A DNA stretch of 6,988 bases from an uncultured Erysipelotrichaceae bacterium. GTDB taxonomy: Bacteria; Bacillota_I; Bacilli_A; Erysipelotrichales; Erysipelotrichaceae. Numbering within the stretch: position 1 is the stretch's first letter; every line of letters begins with the position of its first letter. The stretch is taken from contig CALBJM010000142.1 in the NCBI GenBank assembly GCA_937893225.1, positions 1 to 6,988 of the forward strand, written 5' to 3'. The position numbers and the translations under genes are program-made. Shown here in pieces: positions 1-6,416 of this stretch. The notes below the pieces were generated by a model. It made no database searches and was not told the origin of the DNA. It saw only the letters and a program-made list of their open reading frames with translations.

Positions 1-1
1 A

Positions 2-1654
2 GCTTTATATTGTTACTTGGTAGAGAGAAATGGAAAAGTTGTTCGATCTTTAGATCCTTATGCGCTTTCTTCTAATGGAAATGCACAATTGAGTGCAGTT
101 ATTGATACAAATGTTTTAAAACGTATCGCAAAAACACAGGCACCAGGTAAAGTTTGTGGTACAGATGCAATTATATATGAAACAAATATTCGTGATATGA
201 CGAGTTCTCCTTTGACAGGGACAAAAACAAATGGGAAGTTTGTTTCTCTTTGTGAAGAAAATACGCAACATGATTTTATGCCTACAGGTTTAAACTATCT
301 ATCAAAACTTGGTGTAACACATATTCAATTCATGCCAGTGCATGATTATTGTACTGTGGATGAATTTCATCCAGAAAAAAATTACAATTGGGGATATGAC
401 CCTATGCAATATATGAGCTTAGAAGGAAGCTATTCCACAAATCCAGATGATCCATATGCGCGCATGCTAGAATTGCGTAAGCTTGTTTCTGTGATGCATA
501 AGCATGGTTTGCGTGTGAATTTGGATATGGTATTTAATCATACATATGATGTAGATACGTGTTGTTTTAATTGTGTTGTGCCATATTATTATTATCGATA
601 TAACGATGGTGGCTTTTTGTCGAATGGTTCTTATTGTGGTAATGATTTTGCTTCAGAAAAACCAATGGCAAGAAAATATTTAGTGCATGCGATAGAGACT
701 TTCATGGATTTGTATGATGTTGATGGATTTCGCTTTGATTTGATGGGTGTATTAGATGTGGATACAGTGAATTTGATTCGTGATACAGCGCAAAAGAAAA
801 AAGAAGATGTCATGATCTATGGCGAAGGTTGGGATATGCCTACAATGTTAGATTATCGCAAAAAGGCAAGTATCATGAACCAAAATGTCATGCCACATGT
901 TGGACATTTCAATGATTATTTTAGAGATGTTGTAAAAGGTAAGACAAGTGATGATCAAAAGTATAGTCGCGGCTATATTACAGGGGATACAGAACAGGCA
1001 TTTTCTATGCTTTCTGCTATTAGTGCAAATGTAATGGCAGAACCATTGTTTAAGCGTTTTGAAGAACCGGATCAAACGATCAACAATATCGAGACACACG
1101 ATAATTCTACAAGTTGGGATAAAATGCATGCTTGTTGTAATAATGAAGATCGTCAAACACGTAAAGAACGTCAAAAGATGATGATCTTAACAACATTGAT
1201 TTCCCAGGGAATACCATTTTTACATGCTGGATGTGAATTTTGTGCAACGAAAAACGATAATTCAAATTCATATAATGCAGGAGATGAAATCAACCAGATG
1301 GATTGGCTGCGTGCTGAATTTTATAGTGATATCATTGAATATACGAAAAAGTGTATTGCATTACGAAAAGAATATAGTCAATTTCGTTTGAAGACGACAG
1401 AAGAAATCAATGCACGTGTGAAAGTTTCGGTTTCTGAAGGTGGAATTGTTTTCTATGATGTTTTTATGCAGGATGAAAAGCATCATATAGATGTTGTGCG
1501 TGTTATTTTTAATCCAACTTTTTATGAAAAAGAATATGATTTTGAACCTAGTTGGAAGTGTATTTTTGATGAATTTGGAAATGCACAAGAAGAGGTTGGA
1601 ACGCATGTATATATTCCTGCTTTGTCTATTCGTATCTTTGCTAGAATCGCTTAA
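2..1654 (+). CDS. pulA: type I pullulanase (GH13 alpha-glucan debranching enzyme), 5' truncated by the window edge
   Basis: Hydrolyses alpha-1,6 branch points in pullulan, glycogen or starch-derived dextrins. The reading frame is open from base 2. The first in-frame start-like codon, TTG at 17, lies inside conserved sequence, so the true start is upstream and about 550 residues are visible. The first 30 or so residues (DPYA near 53-64, then SSNGN) look like the end of the N-terminal CBM48-type domain. The GH13 barrel follows: YNWGYDP (383-403), the hallmark of type I pullulanases; region I DMVFNHT (524-544); region II DGFRFDLMG with nucleophile Asp at 737-739; region III YGEGW with the general acid Glu at 824-826; region IV ETHDN with the stabilising Asp at 1100-1102; then NSYN and INQMDW. 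A C-terminal beta domain ends at the stop (1652-1654). All catalytic residues are intact. About 13 cysteines suggest a cytoplasmic enzyme, though the N-terminus, and any signal peptide, cannot be seen. A terminator overlaps the stop, so this gene closes the upstream transcription unit. Confidence 0.93.
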   Translation, partial: ALYCYLVERNGKVVRSLDPYALSSNGNAQLSAVIDTNVLKRIAKTQAPGKVCGTDAIIYETNIRDMTSSPLTGTKTNGKFVSLCEENTQHDFMPTGLNYLSKLGVTHIQFMPVHDYCTVDEFHPEKNYNWGYDPMQYMSLEGSYSTNPDDPYARMLELRKLVSVMHKHGLRVNLDMVFNHTYDVDTCCFNCVVPYYYYRYNDGGFLSNGSYCGNDFASEKPMARKYLVHAIETFMDLYDVDGFRFDLMGVLDVDTVNLIRDTAQKKKEDVMIYGEGWDMPTMLDYRKKASIMNQNVMPHVGHFNDYFRDVVKGKTSDDQKYSRGYITGDTEQAFSMLSAISANVMAEPLFKRFEEPDQTINNIETHDNSTSWDKMHACCNNEDRQTRKERQKMMILTTLISQGIPFLHAGCEFCATKNDNSNSYNAGDEINQMDWLRAEFYSDIIEYTKKCIALRKEYSQFRLKTTEEINARVKVSVSEGGIVFYDVFMQDEKHHIDVVRVIFNPTFYEKEYDFEPSWKCIFDEFGNAQEEVGTHVYIPALSIRIFARIA

Positions 1655-1684
1655 GAACTCATTGTGTGAGTTCTTTTATTTTTT
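1653..1684 (+). terminator. rho-independent terminator of the pullulanase gene
   Basis: A perfect 9-bp inverted repeat, AAGAACTCA (1653-1661) and TGAGTTCTT (1667-1675), encloses a 5-base loop TTGTG. It is followed by a T-rich tract TTATTTTTT (1676-1684). The left arm starts on the last two bases of the pullulanase stop codon, so terminator and gene overlap. The stem has only three G:C pairs, so it may terminate incompletely and let some transcription into the fructokinase gene. Confidence 0.85.
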
Positions 1685-1714
1685 GTGGATGGATAGTAAG
1701 ATAGAACTATAGTT

Positions 1715-1720
1715 TGGAGA
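1715..1720 (+). promoter_or_regulatory. ribosome binding site of the fructokinase gene
   Basis: TGGAGA lies 6 bases before the ATG at 1727 and complements the anti-Shine-Dalgarno end of 16S rRNA. It fixes that ATG as the start. The same hexamer at the same kind of spacing precedes the HAD gene (ATG 3036). Confidence 0.75.
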
Positions 1721-1726
1721 TAAGAA

Positions 1727-2701
1727 ATGGAAAATACAAAATATGATGTTACAGCACTTGGAGAGTTGTTAATTGACTTTACAGAAAATGGAATGAGTGC
1801 ACAAAATAATCCAATGCTTGAGGCAAATCCAGGTGGAGCGCCTTGTAATGTTTTGAGTATGCTTTCGCGGCTTGGTAGAAAAACCGCTTTTATTGGAAAA
1901 GTTGGAAAAGATGGTTTTGGAGAACTATTACGCAAAGCTGTAGAAGAACAGGGAATTTCTACAGAAGGTTTGTTGTTTGATGAAAATATCCATACAACAT
2001 TGGCGTTAGTATTGAAAAAAGAAAATGGGGATCGTGATTTTGCGTTTTATCGCAATCCTGGTGCAGATATGATGCTGCAAGAAGATGAAGTAAATGAAGC
2101 ATTGATTTCAAATAGTAAAATATTTCACTTTGGAACACTTTCTTTAACAGATGAGCCAGTGCGTAGTGCTACACAAAAAGCAGTGAAGTGTGCAAAAGAG
2201 GCAGGGGCATGTATTACATTTGATCCAAATCTTAGAGAACCATTGTGGAAGTCTTTAGAAGAAGCACATGAACAAGTTGCTTGGGGACTTGCACAGGCTG
2301 ATGTTGTTAAGATTTCAGATAATGAGATTACATGGTTTACGGGTTTAGAGGATTATGATGCTTGTTTAGCAAAGCTGCAAGAATTGTTTCCAAATTTGAA
2401 ATTGATTTGTTTGTCAATGGGAGCAGATGGTTCTATTGCATGTAACCAGAAGCATAAAGTTTTTGTTCCGGCGTATTTACAGGAAAATACAATTGAAACG
2501 ACAGGTGCAGGAGATACATTTTGTGCTTGTATGATCGATGCGGTATTGAAGAATGGAACAGACATGGATGAAAATGCTTTGCGGCAAATGTTGCAGATGG
2601 GAAATGCTGCAGCGTCCATTGTTACGACTAAGAAGGGTGCTTTGCGCGTTATGCCTAGCTTAAATGATGTTCTTGCCTTATTAGCAGAAAGAGAGAATTG
2701 A
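1727..2701 (+). CDS. fructokinase, PfkB/ribokinase family
   Basis: Predicted to phosphorylate D-fructose to fructose 6-phosphate with ATP in the cytoplasm (EC 2.7.1.4 type), feeding glycolysis. The 324-residue length is normal for the family. It opens with ALGELLIDF (10-18), followed by the PfkB N-terminal signature NPGGAPCNV (34-42) with the sugar-binding Gly-Gly and Asn, and then FIGKVGKDGFG. The middle carries FYRNPGADMML and FDPNLR. The C-terminal PfkB signature ETTGAGDTF contains the anion-hole glycines and the catalytic base Asp263 (codon 2513-2515). The NPGGAPCNV and YRNPGADMML stretches resemble bacterial ScrK-type fructokinases more than ribokinases or 2-keto-3-deoxygluconate kinases, but another hexose or ketose substrate cannot be excluded. 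It is the first gene after the terminator and has a good ribosome binding site. No sugar transporter or sucrose hydrolase sits beside it in this window. The next gene starts 5 bases after its stop. Confidence 0.9.
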   Translation: MENTKYDVTALGELLIDFTENGMSAQNNPMLEANPGGAPCNVLSMLSRLGRKTAFIGKVGKDGFGELLRKAVEEQGISTEGLLFDENIHTTLALVLKKENGDRDFAFYRNPGADMMLQEDEVNEALISNSKIFHFGTLSLTDEPVRSATQKAVKCAKEAGACITFDPNLREPLWKSLEEAHEQVAWGLAQADVVKISDNEITWFTGLEDYDACLAKLQELFPNLKLICLSMGADGSIACNQKHKVFVPAYLQENTIETTGAGDTFCACMIDAVLKNGTDMDENALRQMLQMGNAAASIVTTKKGALRVMPSLNDVLALLAEREN

Positions 2702-2706
2702 GAGCT

Positions 2707-3024
2707 ATGAAGCAGGAAACGATTGATAGAATACGCAAATTTACAGAAGATAGGGATTGGGATCAATTTCATTCTCCTAGTAATTTAGCGAAGTCTATTG
2801 TGATAGAGGCAGCAGAATTGTTGGAGTGCTTTCAGTGGAGTGATGAATATGATGCACAACATGTGAAAGAAGAATTGGCGGATGTAATAGTGTATTGCCA
2901 AAATTTATTAGATAAGTTGGATCTTGATGTAGATGAAATCGTAAATATGAAAATGACGATGAATGAAGCAAAGTATCCAGTTGCTAAAGCAAAAGGCAAT
3001 GCTAAAAAATACGATGAACTATAG
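2707..3024 (+). CDS. MazG-like nucleotide pyrophosphohydrolase (dCTP pyrophosphatase-like)
   Basis: A small all-alpha NTP pyrophosphatase predicted to split (d)NTPs into (d)NMP and PPi with Mg2+. With ATG 2707 as start it has 105 residues, the size of a single-domain member. The metal-binding signature is EAAE (Glu34, Glu37) followed by EELAD (Glu56, Asp59). The block RDWDQFHSPSNL (16-27), then FQW (42-44), and a tail with YP and ending in KKYDEL resemble the eukaryotic dCTP pyrophosphatase DCTPP1/RS21-C6, as remembered from that family. That makes dCTP or a modified dCTP a plausible substrate, but it remains inference. The frame also opens at TTG 2698 inside the fructokinase stop region. ATG 2707 is preferred because the conserved helix begins right after it and a purine-rich AAAGAGAG lies upstream. 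It probably belongs to the same operon as the fructokinase and HAD genes. Confidence 0.85.
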   Translation: MKQETIDRIRKFTEDRDWDQFHSPSNLAKSIVIEAAELLECFQWSDEYDAQHVKEELADVIVYCQNLLDKLDLDVDEIVNMKMTMNEAKYPVAKAKGNAKKYDEL

Positions 3025-3025
3025 T

Positions 3026-3030
3026 GGAGA
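3026..3030 (+). promoter_or_regulatory. ribosome binding site that sets the HAD gene start
   Basis: GGAGA, 5 bases before the ATG at 3036, is a well-placed Shine-Dalgarno site that begins right after the stop of the preceding gene (3022-3024). It lies within the first codons of a longer frame beginning with GTG at 3024. That GTG lacks an obvious site of its own, so ATG 3036 is the better start. Confidence 0.75.
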
Positions 3031-3035
3031 AATAT

Positions 3036-3875
3036 ATGTATTTGTTTTTAGATGTAGATGGGACGATCATCAACTATAGAGGTGAAACACCTATTTCTGC
3101 TAGAGCAGGATTATTGGAAGCACAGAAAAATGGGCATCAATTGATTGTTTGTACTGGATGTTCAGAGTGTGAGATCCTTGGTAGAAATATTGGTGTGGAT
3201 TTCGATGGTATTATAGGTGGAAATGGGTGTTATGTAAGAATGCATGACACAGTGATTTTACATAAGCCATTGACGTTGCAGCAGTGTACGCATTTTGTGG
3301 ATTGGTGTCAAAAAAGACATCTTGCATTTCGACTAGAGTGTAATGATGGAATGTACGTGAGTGAAGACTATGCTGAAAAGTCTCAAAAAGCCCGAATGAA
3401 ATATGTGCATGGAAATGCTGTTGGCAAGCCTGTTTCAAATACTTTGGCGCAATGGATGAAAATGGGAGCATTGTATCGTACAGATGTCAATAAAACAGCG
3501 TTTGTATTAAATAGTTATCAAGATTATTTAGATGCCAAAGAAGAATTTCGTGATTTGATCGTTGATACTTGGGGCGGTAAAGGTGAACTTGCTTTGTTTG
3601 GCGCAGTGAGAAGTGCTGGCGTGGATAAAAAGACGAGCATTGCTTTATTGATGGAACAGATGCATATAGATAAAAGTGAATGTATTGCTTTTGGTGATGG
3701 TGTTGTTGATATACCGATGTTTGAAGCTTGTGGTATGAGCGTAGCAATGGGAAATGCAAATGATGGTGTTCAGCGTAGTGCAACGTATGTGACGGGTGAT
3801 GTGGATGAAGATGGTTTATATCAAGCATTGCGTCATTTTGGTTTGATTGGATGTGAAAAAAATGAAGAAGCATAG
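3036..3875 (+). CDS. Cof-type HAD superfamily phosphatase
   Basis: A probable cytoplasmic Mg2+-dependent phosphatase acting on small phosphorylated metabolites such as sugar phosphates, flavin nucleotides or nucleotides. It has 279 residues from ATG 3036, typical of the Cof/IIB subfamily. Motif I is FLDVDGT with nucleophile Asp6 and acid/base Asp8. Motif II is VCTG with Thr40. The C2 cap spans roughly residues 80-190. Motif III lysine is in VDKKTS (Lys198 or Lys199). Motif IV is GDGVVD with Asp221 and Asp225, followed by AMGNA. All catalytic positions are filled. Two usual family residues differ: the Arg after TG in motif II is Cys42, and the Asn of GDGxND is Val224. The substrate cannot be deduced from sequence. 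The gene starts 11 bases after the pyrophosphatase stop. Its 3' end overlaps the start of the next gene by 14 bases, which fits one transcript. Confidence 0.9.
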   Translation: MYLFLDVDGTIINYRGETPISARAGLLEAQKNGHQLIVCTGCSECEILGRNIGVDFDGIIGGNGCYVRMHDTVILHKPLTLQQCTHFVDWCQKRHLAFRLECNDGMYVSEDYAEKSQKARMKYVHGNAVGKPVSNTLAQWMKMGALYRTDVNKTAFVLNSYQDYLDAKEEFRDLIVDTWGGKGELALFGAVRSAGVDKKTSIALLMEQMHIDKSECIAFGDGVVDIPMFEACGMSVAMGNANDGVQRSATYVTGDVDEDGLYQALRHFGLIGCEKNEEA

Positions 3876-5748
3876 AATCATAACAACGATATTGGGTGTT
3901 TGTTTGGCAACAGTTCTTTGTATTAGACCAATACGCGCAGAGCAATCTTTTTCGGATTTTGAAAATAGTTTGTTTAAAGAACTAATGGAATCTGATTATA
4001 CAACTATGCATTTTGGCGTGCGTGATTATGAATCTTATGGCATTGAAAAACCAGAAGTGAATATCGGTGAAATGTGTTGGGATGATTTTGCGGAGAGTGT
4101 AGAAAAAGATCAAGATGCTTTAGATACATTACATACATTTTCTTATGATGACTTGTCTCAAGAAGAACAAGTAGATTATCGTACATTAGAATTCTTTTTA
4201 GAAAATGAAAAACAAAGAAATTCTTATCCATATTTTGCATGGATATTTGATAATTCAGATGGTTTGTTTGGAAATCTATTGACAACATTAACAGAATTTG
4301 TATTTTATGAAAAACAAGATATTGATGATTATTTAACGGTATTAGCATCATTGCCAGATTTTTTGGATGATTGCATGGTCGTAACAAAAAAGCAAGCAGA
4401 TGCTGGATATTTTTTAACAGATTCTATGCTTTCTGAAACAGAAGATGCAATTGATAAATTTGTTTCCAAAGTGGATGACAATGAATTGATAACGATATTC
4501 AATGAAAATATTGATGCTTTTGATGGATTGCGTGAAGAAGAAAAACAATCCTATAAGCAAAAGAATCAGGAACTTGTCATACATACATGTATTCCAGCAT
4601 ATCAAAAAGTTGGAGAAGAATTGTTGCAGCTCAAAGGAAAAAGAAAAGGGGAATACAATGTTTCTTCTTTGCAGGATGGTGCAGACTATTATGAAGTATT
4701 AGCGCAATATAAAACGAGTATAAATGCAGACGTAGAATCTATTCTAGATCTTTGTACGCAATATATGAATCAAATGGTTGCTGAAACAATGACAATTTTA
4801 AAAAATGGGAATACTTCTTTAGGTGCAGATCTTTCTTTTGATAGTGCAGAAGATGTGCTTTCATATTTGGAAAATCATATGGATGCATTACCAGAGCTTT
4901 CTAATGTGAATTATACAGTGCAGTATTTGGATCCAAGTGTTGCCAATGATAGTATAGTTGCTTATTATTTGTCACCTGCTGTGGATGATGCAGATGATAA
5001 TGTGATCAAGATCAATGGTGATAATGTATCTGATACGCTAGACCTTTATACGACTTTAGCACATGAAGGTTTTCCAGGGCATTTGTATCAGAGAAACTAT
5101 GTTGCACAAAATCATATTGCACCAATTCGTACACAAATCAATTTGATGGGATATCAAGAAGGTTGGGGCATGTATGCGGAAGGACTAGCATTAGAAACAA
5201 GTGGCTTAGAGGACGATGTTGCAACATACCAAAAGTTAAATATTGAATTGTCATATGTATTAGATGCAGCAGCAGATCTAGGCGTCAATGGACTAGGATG
5301 GGGTACTAAAGAATTGTCTTCATATCTAGAAAAACTTGGTTTTGATGGTTCTATGGCAAAAGATCTATATGATTTTGTAACGAGTAGACCTGGTGTTCTT
5401 TTGCCGTATGGTGTTGGCGTAACTGTATTTGAGTTATTGCGTCATAAGGCAGAAAACGCAATGGGAGATGCATTTGATTTAAAAGCATTCAATCAAGTAC
5501 TTTTAGATGGTGGTGATCGTCCATTTGAAGTGGTAGAAGATGATGTCAATACGTATTGTGGATTAGAAGATACAGACGAAAATAATATTCTTTCTCATAC
5601 ACATAATAAAGAAACACAATCAGATAATGAAAAGAAGAGTGATTTCAATTGGCTGCTATATAGTGTTGGCGGCATTGCGATAGTGGCAGTTGGAGGAATT
5701 GCTTTAGTGAAACTTGTGAAGAATAGAAAGAGAGATCCATTGGCATGA
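3862..5748 (+). CDS. DUF885 family predicted zinc metallopeptidase, secreted and C-terminally membrane-anchored
   Basis: A 628-residue protein with a DUF885 domain, a family regarded as zincin-like; the substrate is unknown. From ATG 3862 it begins with a signal peptide: KKHR, hydrophobic residues 6-21, and probable cleavage after Ala26 (IRA). The N-terminal two thirds are helical and acidic. The putative active site is HEGFPGH with His401, Glu402 and His407. EGWGMYAE follows (Glu433 to Glu440) and is a candidate for the third metal ligand. Further on is PGVLLPYGVG, typical of the C-terminal part of this domain. After a hydrophilic linker rich in Asp, Glu, Asn and Lys (about 570-594) comes one transmembrane helix (about 597-616) and a basic tail KNRKR. 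The domain should therefore face outside the cell. TTG 3847 also opens the frame but would put charged residues before the signal peptide. The gene overlaps the HAD gene by 14 bases and ung by 4. It is the only exported product in the series. Confidence 0.85.
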   Translation: MKKHRIITTILGVCLATVLCIRPIRAEQSFSDFENSLFKELMESDYTTMHFGVRDYESYGIEKPEVNIGEMCWDDFAESVEKDQDALDTLHTFSYDDLSQEEQVDYRTLEFFLENEKQRNSYPYFAWIFDNSDGLFGNLLTTLTEFVFYEKQDIDDYLTVLASLPDFLDDCMVVTKKQADAGYFLTDSMLSETEDAIDKFVSKVDDNELITIFNENIDAFDGLREEEKQSYKQKNQELVIHTCIPAYQKVGEELLQLKGKRKGEYNVSSLQDGADYYEVLAQYKTSINADVESILDLCTQYMNQMVAETMTILKNGNTSLGADLSFDSAEDVLSYLENHMDALPELSNVNYTVQYLDPSVANDSIVAYYLSPAVDDADDNVIKINGDNVSDTLDLYTTLAHEGFPGHLYQRNYVAQNHIAPIRTQINLMGYQEGWGMYAEGLALETSGLEDDVATYQKLNIELSYVLDAAADLGVNGLGWGTKELSSYLEKLGFDGSMAKDLYDFVTSRPGVLLPYGVGVTVFELLRHKAENAMGDAFDLKAFNQVLLDGGDRPFEVVEDDVNTYCGLEDTDENNILSHTHNKETQSDNEKKSDFNWLLYSVGGIAIVAVGGIALVKLVKNRKRDPLA

Positions 5749-6416
5749 TACATAATGATTGGTGGGCATTTTTACAAAAAGAATGGCAAGAACCATATTT
5801 TGAAAAACTATCTGCTTTTGTTCATACAGAATATGAAACAAAAACAATATTTCCTCCAAAGAATAAAGTTTTTTCAGCATTTGAAGCTTGTGCATACAAA
5901 GATATTAAAGTCGTGATATTAGGCCAAGATCCATATCATGAAGTGAATCAAGCACATGGAATGTGTTTTTCTGTTAATCTAGGTGTAAAGATTCCTCCGT
6001 CTCTTATGAATATTTATAAGGAATTGCAGAATGATTTAGGTTGCTATATTCCTAATAATGGGTATTTAATGCCATGGGCAAGACAAGGTGTATTTCTTTT
6101 GAACACGGTAATGACCGTACAAGAAGGCAGAGCGAATTCTCATGCAGGAAAAGGCTGGGAAATTTTTACAGATCATGTCATTCAAGAAATCAATAAAAAA
6201 GATACACCTGTTGTATTTTTGCTTTGGGGAAGGAATGCAAGAAACAAAGCGGCAATGATTGATCAAACAAAGCATTTGGTTTTAGAATGTGCACATCCTT
6301 CGCCATTATCTGCATATAATGGTTTCTTTGGGTGTCGGCATTTTTCGAAAGCAAATGCATTTCTAAAACAACATGGGCAGCAGCCAATTGATTGGCAAAT
6401 TAAAAATATTACATGA
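5745..6416 (+). CDS. ung: uracil-DNA glycosylase, family 1
   Basis: Removes uracil from DNA after cytosine deamination or dUMP incorporation, starting base excision repair. The 223-residue length matches bacterial Ung. All family 1 motifs are present: GQDPYH at 60-65 with the water-activating Asp62 (codon 5928-5930); GVFLLNTVMTV, holding the uracil-recognising Asn; LLWG before the final motif; and HPSPLSAYNGFFGCRHF, with catalytic His184 (6294-6296) and the DNA-intercalating Leu188. It starts with WWAFL, as is common for this family. The ATG at 5745 overlaps the TGA of the DUF885 gene as ATGA. A purine-rich AAAGAGAGA (5727-5735) about 9 bases upstream can serve as binding site. The end overlaps folC in the same ATGA manner, so ung is probably co-translated with both neighbours. 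Nothing is missing or unusual in the protein. Confidence 0.97.
   Translation: MIHNDWWAFLQKEWQEPYFEKLSAFVHTEYETKTIFPPKNKVFSAFEACAYKDIKVVILGQDPYHEVNQAHGMCFSVNLGVKIPPSLMNIYKELQNDLGCYIPNNGYLMPWARQGVFLLNTVMTVQEGRANSHAGKGWEIFTDHVIQEINKKDTPVVFLLWGRNARNKAAMIDQTKHLVLECAHPSPLSAYNGFFGCRHFSKANAFLKQHGQQPIDWQIKNIT

Noticed and set aside
848..1174. Hydrophobic 108-residue minus-strand frame resembling a small membrane protein
   Set aside because: It lies wholly inside the conserved pullulanase barrel. The hydrophobicity comes from reverse-complemented Asp/Lys/Asn-rich codons.
1491..1712. 73-residue + strand frame running across the pullulanase stop and the terminator
   Set aside because: It is out of frame within the conserved pullulanase end, runs through the terminator, and shows no recognisable family.
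1674..1713. Possible sigma-A promoter upstream of the fructokinase gene (TTTTAT with TAAGAT, or TTGTGG with TATAGT)
   Set aside because: The first pair has poor -35 agreement. The second has a 19-base spacer and would start transcription within the ribosome binding site. Not strong enough to list as a feature.
2353..2772. 139-residue open frame on the minus strand
   Set aside because: It overlaps the fructokinase end and the pyrophosphatase start, which are clear real genes, and has no family resemblance.
3857..3863. Slippery-looking heptamer A AAA AAT in the HAD frame just before its stop, at the overlap with the DUF885 gene
   Set aside because: A -1 shift there leads to the third frame, not the DUF885 frame, which needs +1. 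DUF885 also has its own ATG and signal peptide, so a programmed fusion is not supported.
3892..3921. Lipoprotein signal in the DUF885 N-terminus (cysteines at residues 14 and 20)
   Set aside because: Neither Cys is preceded by a lipobox: the residue before each is Val or Leu where Gly, Ala or Ser is expected. A standard signal peptidase I site after Ala26 fits better.
3487..3945. 152-residue open frame on the minus strand
   Set aside because: It lies antisense to the HAD gene and the DUF885 start. The translation is rich in His, Gln and Tyr, with no recognisable domain, typical of the reverse of an AT-rich coding region.
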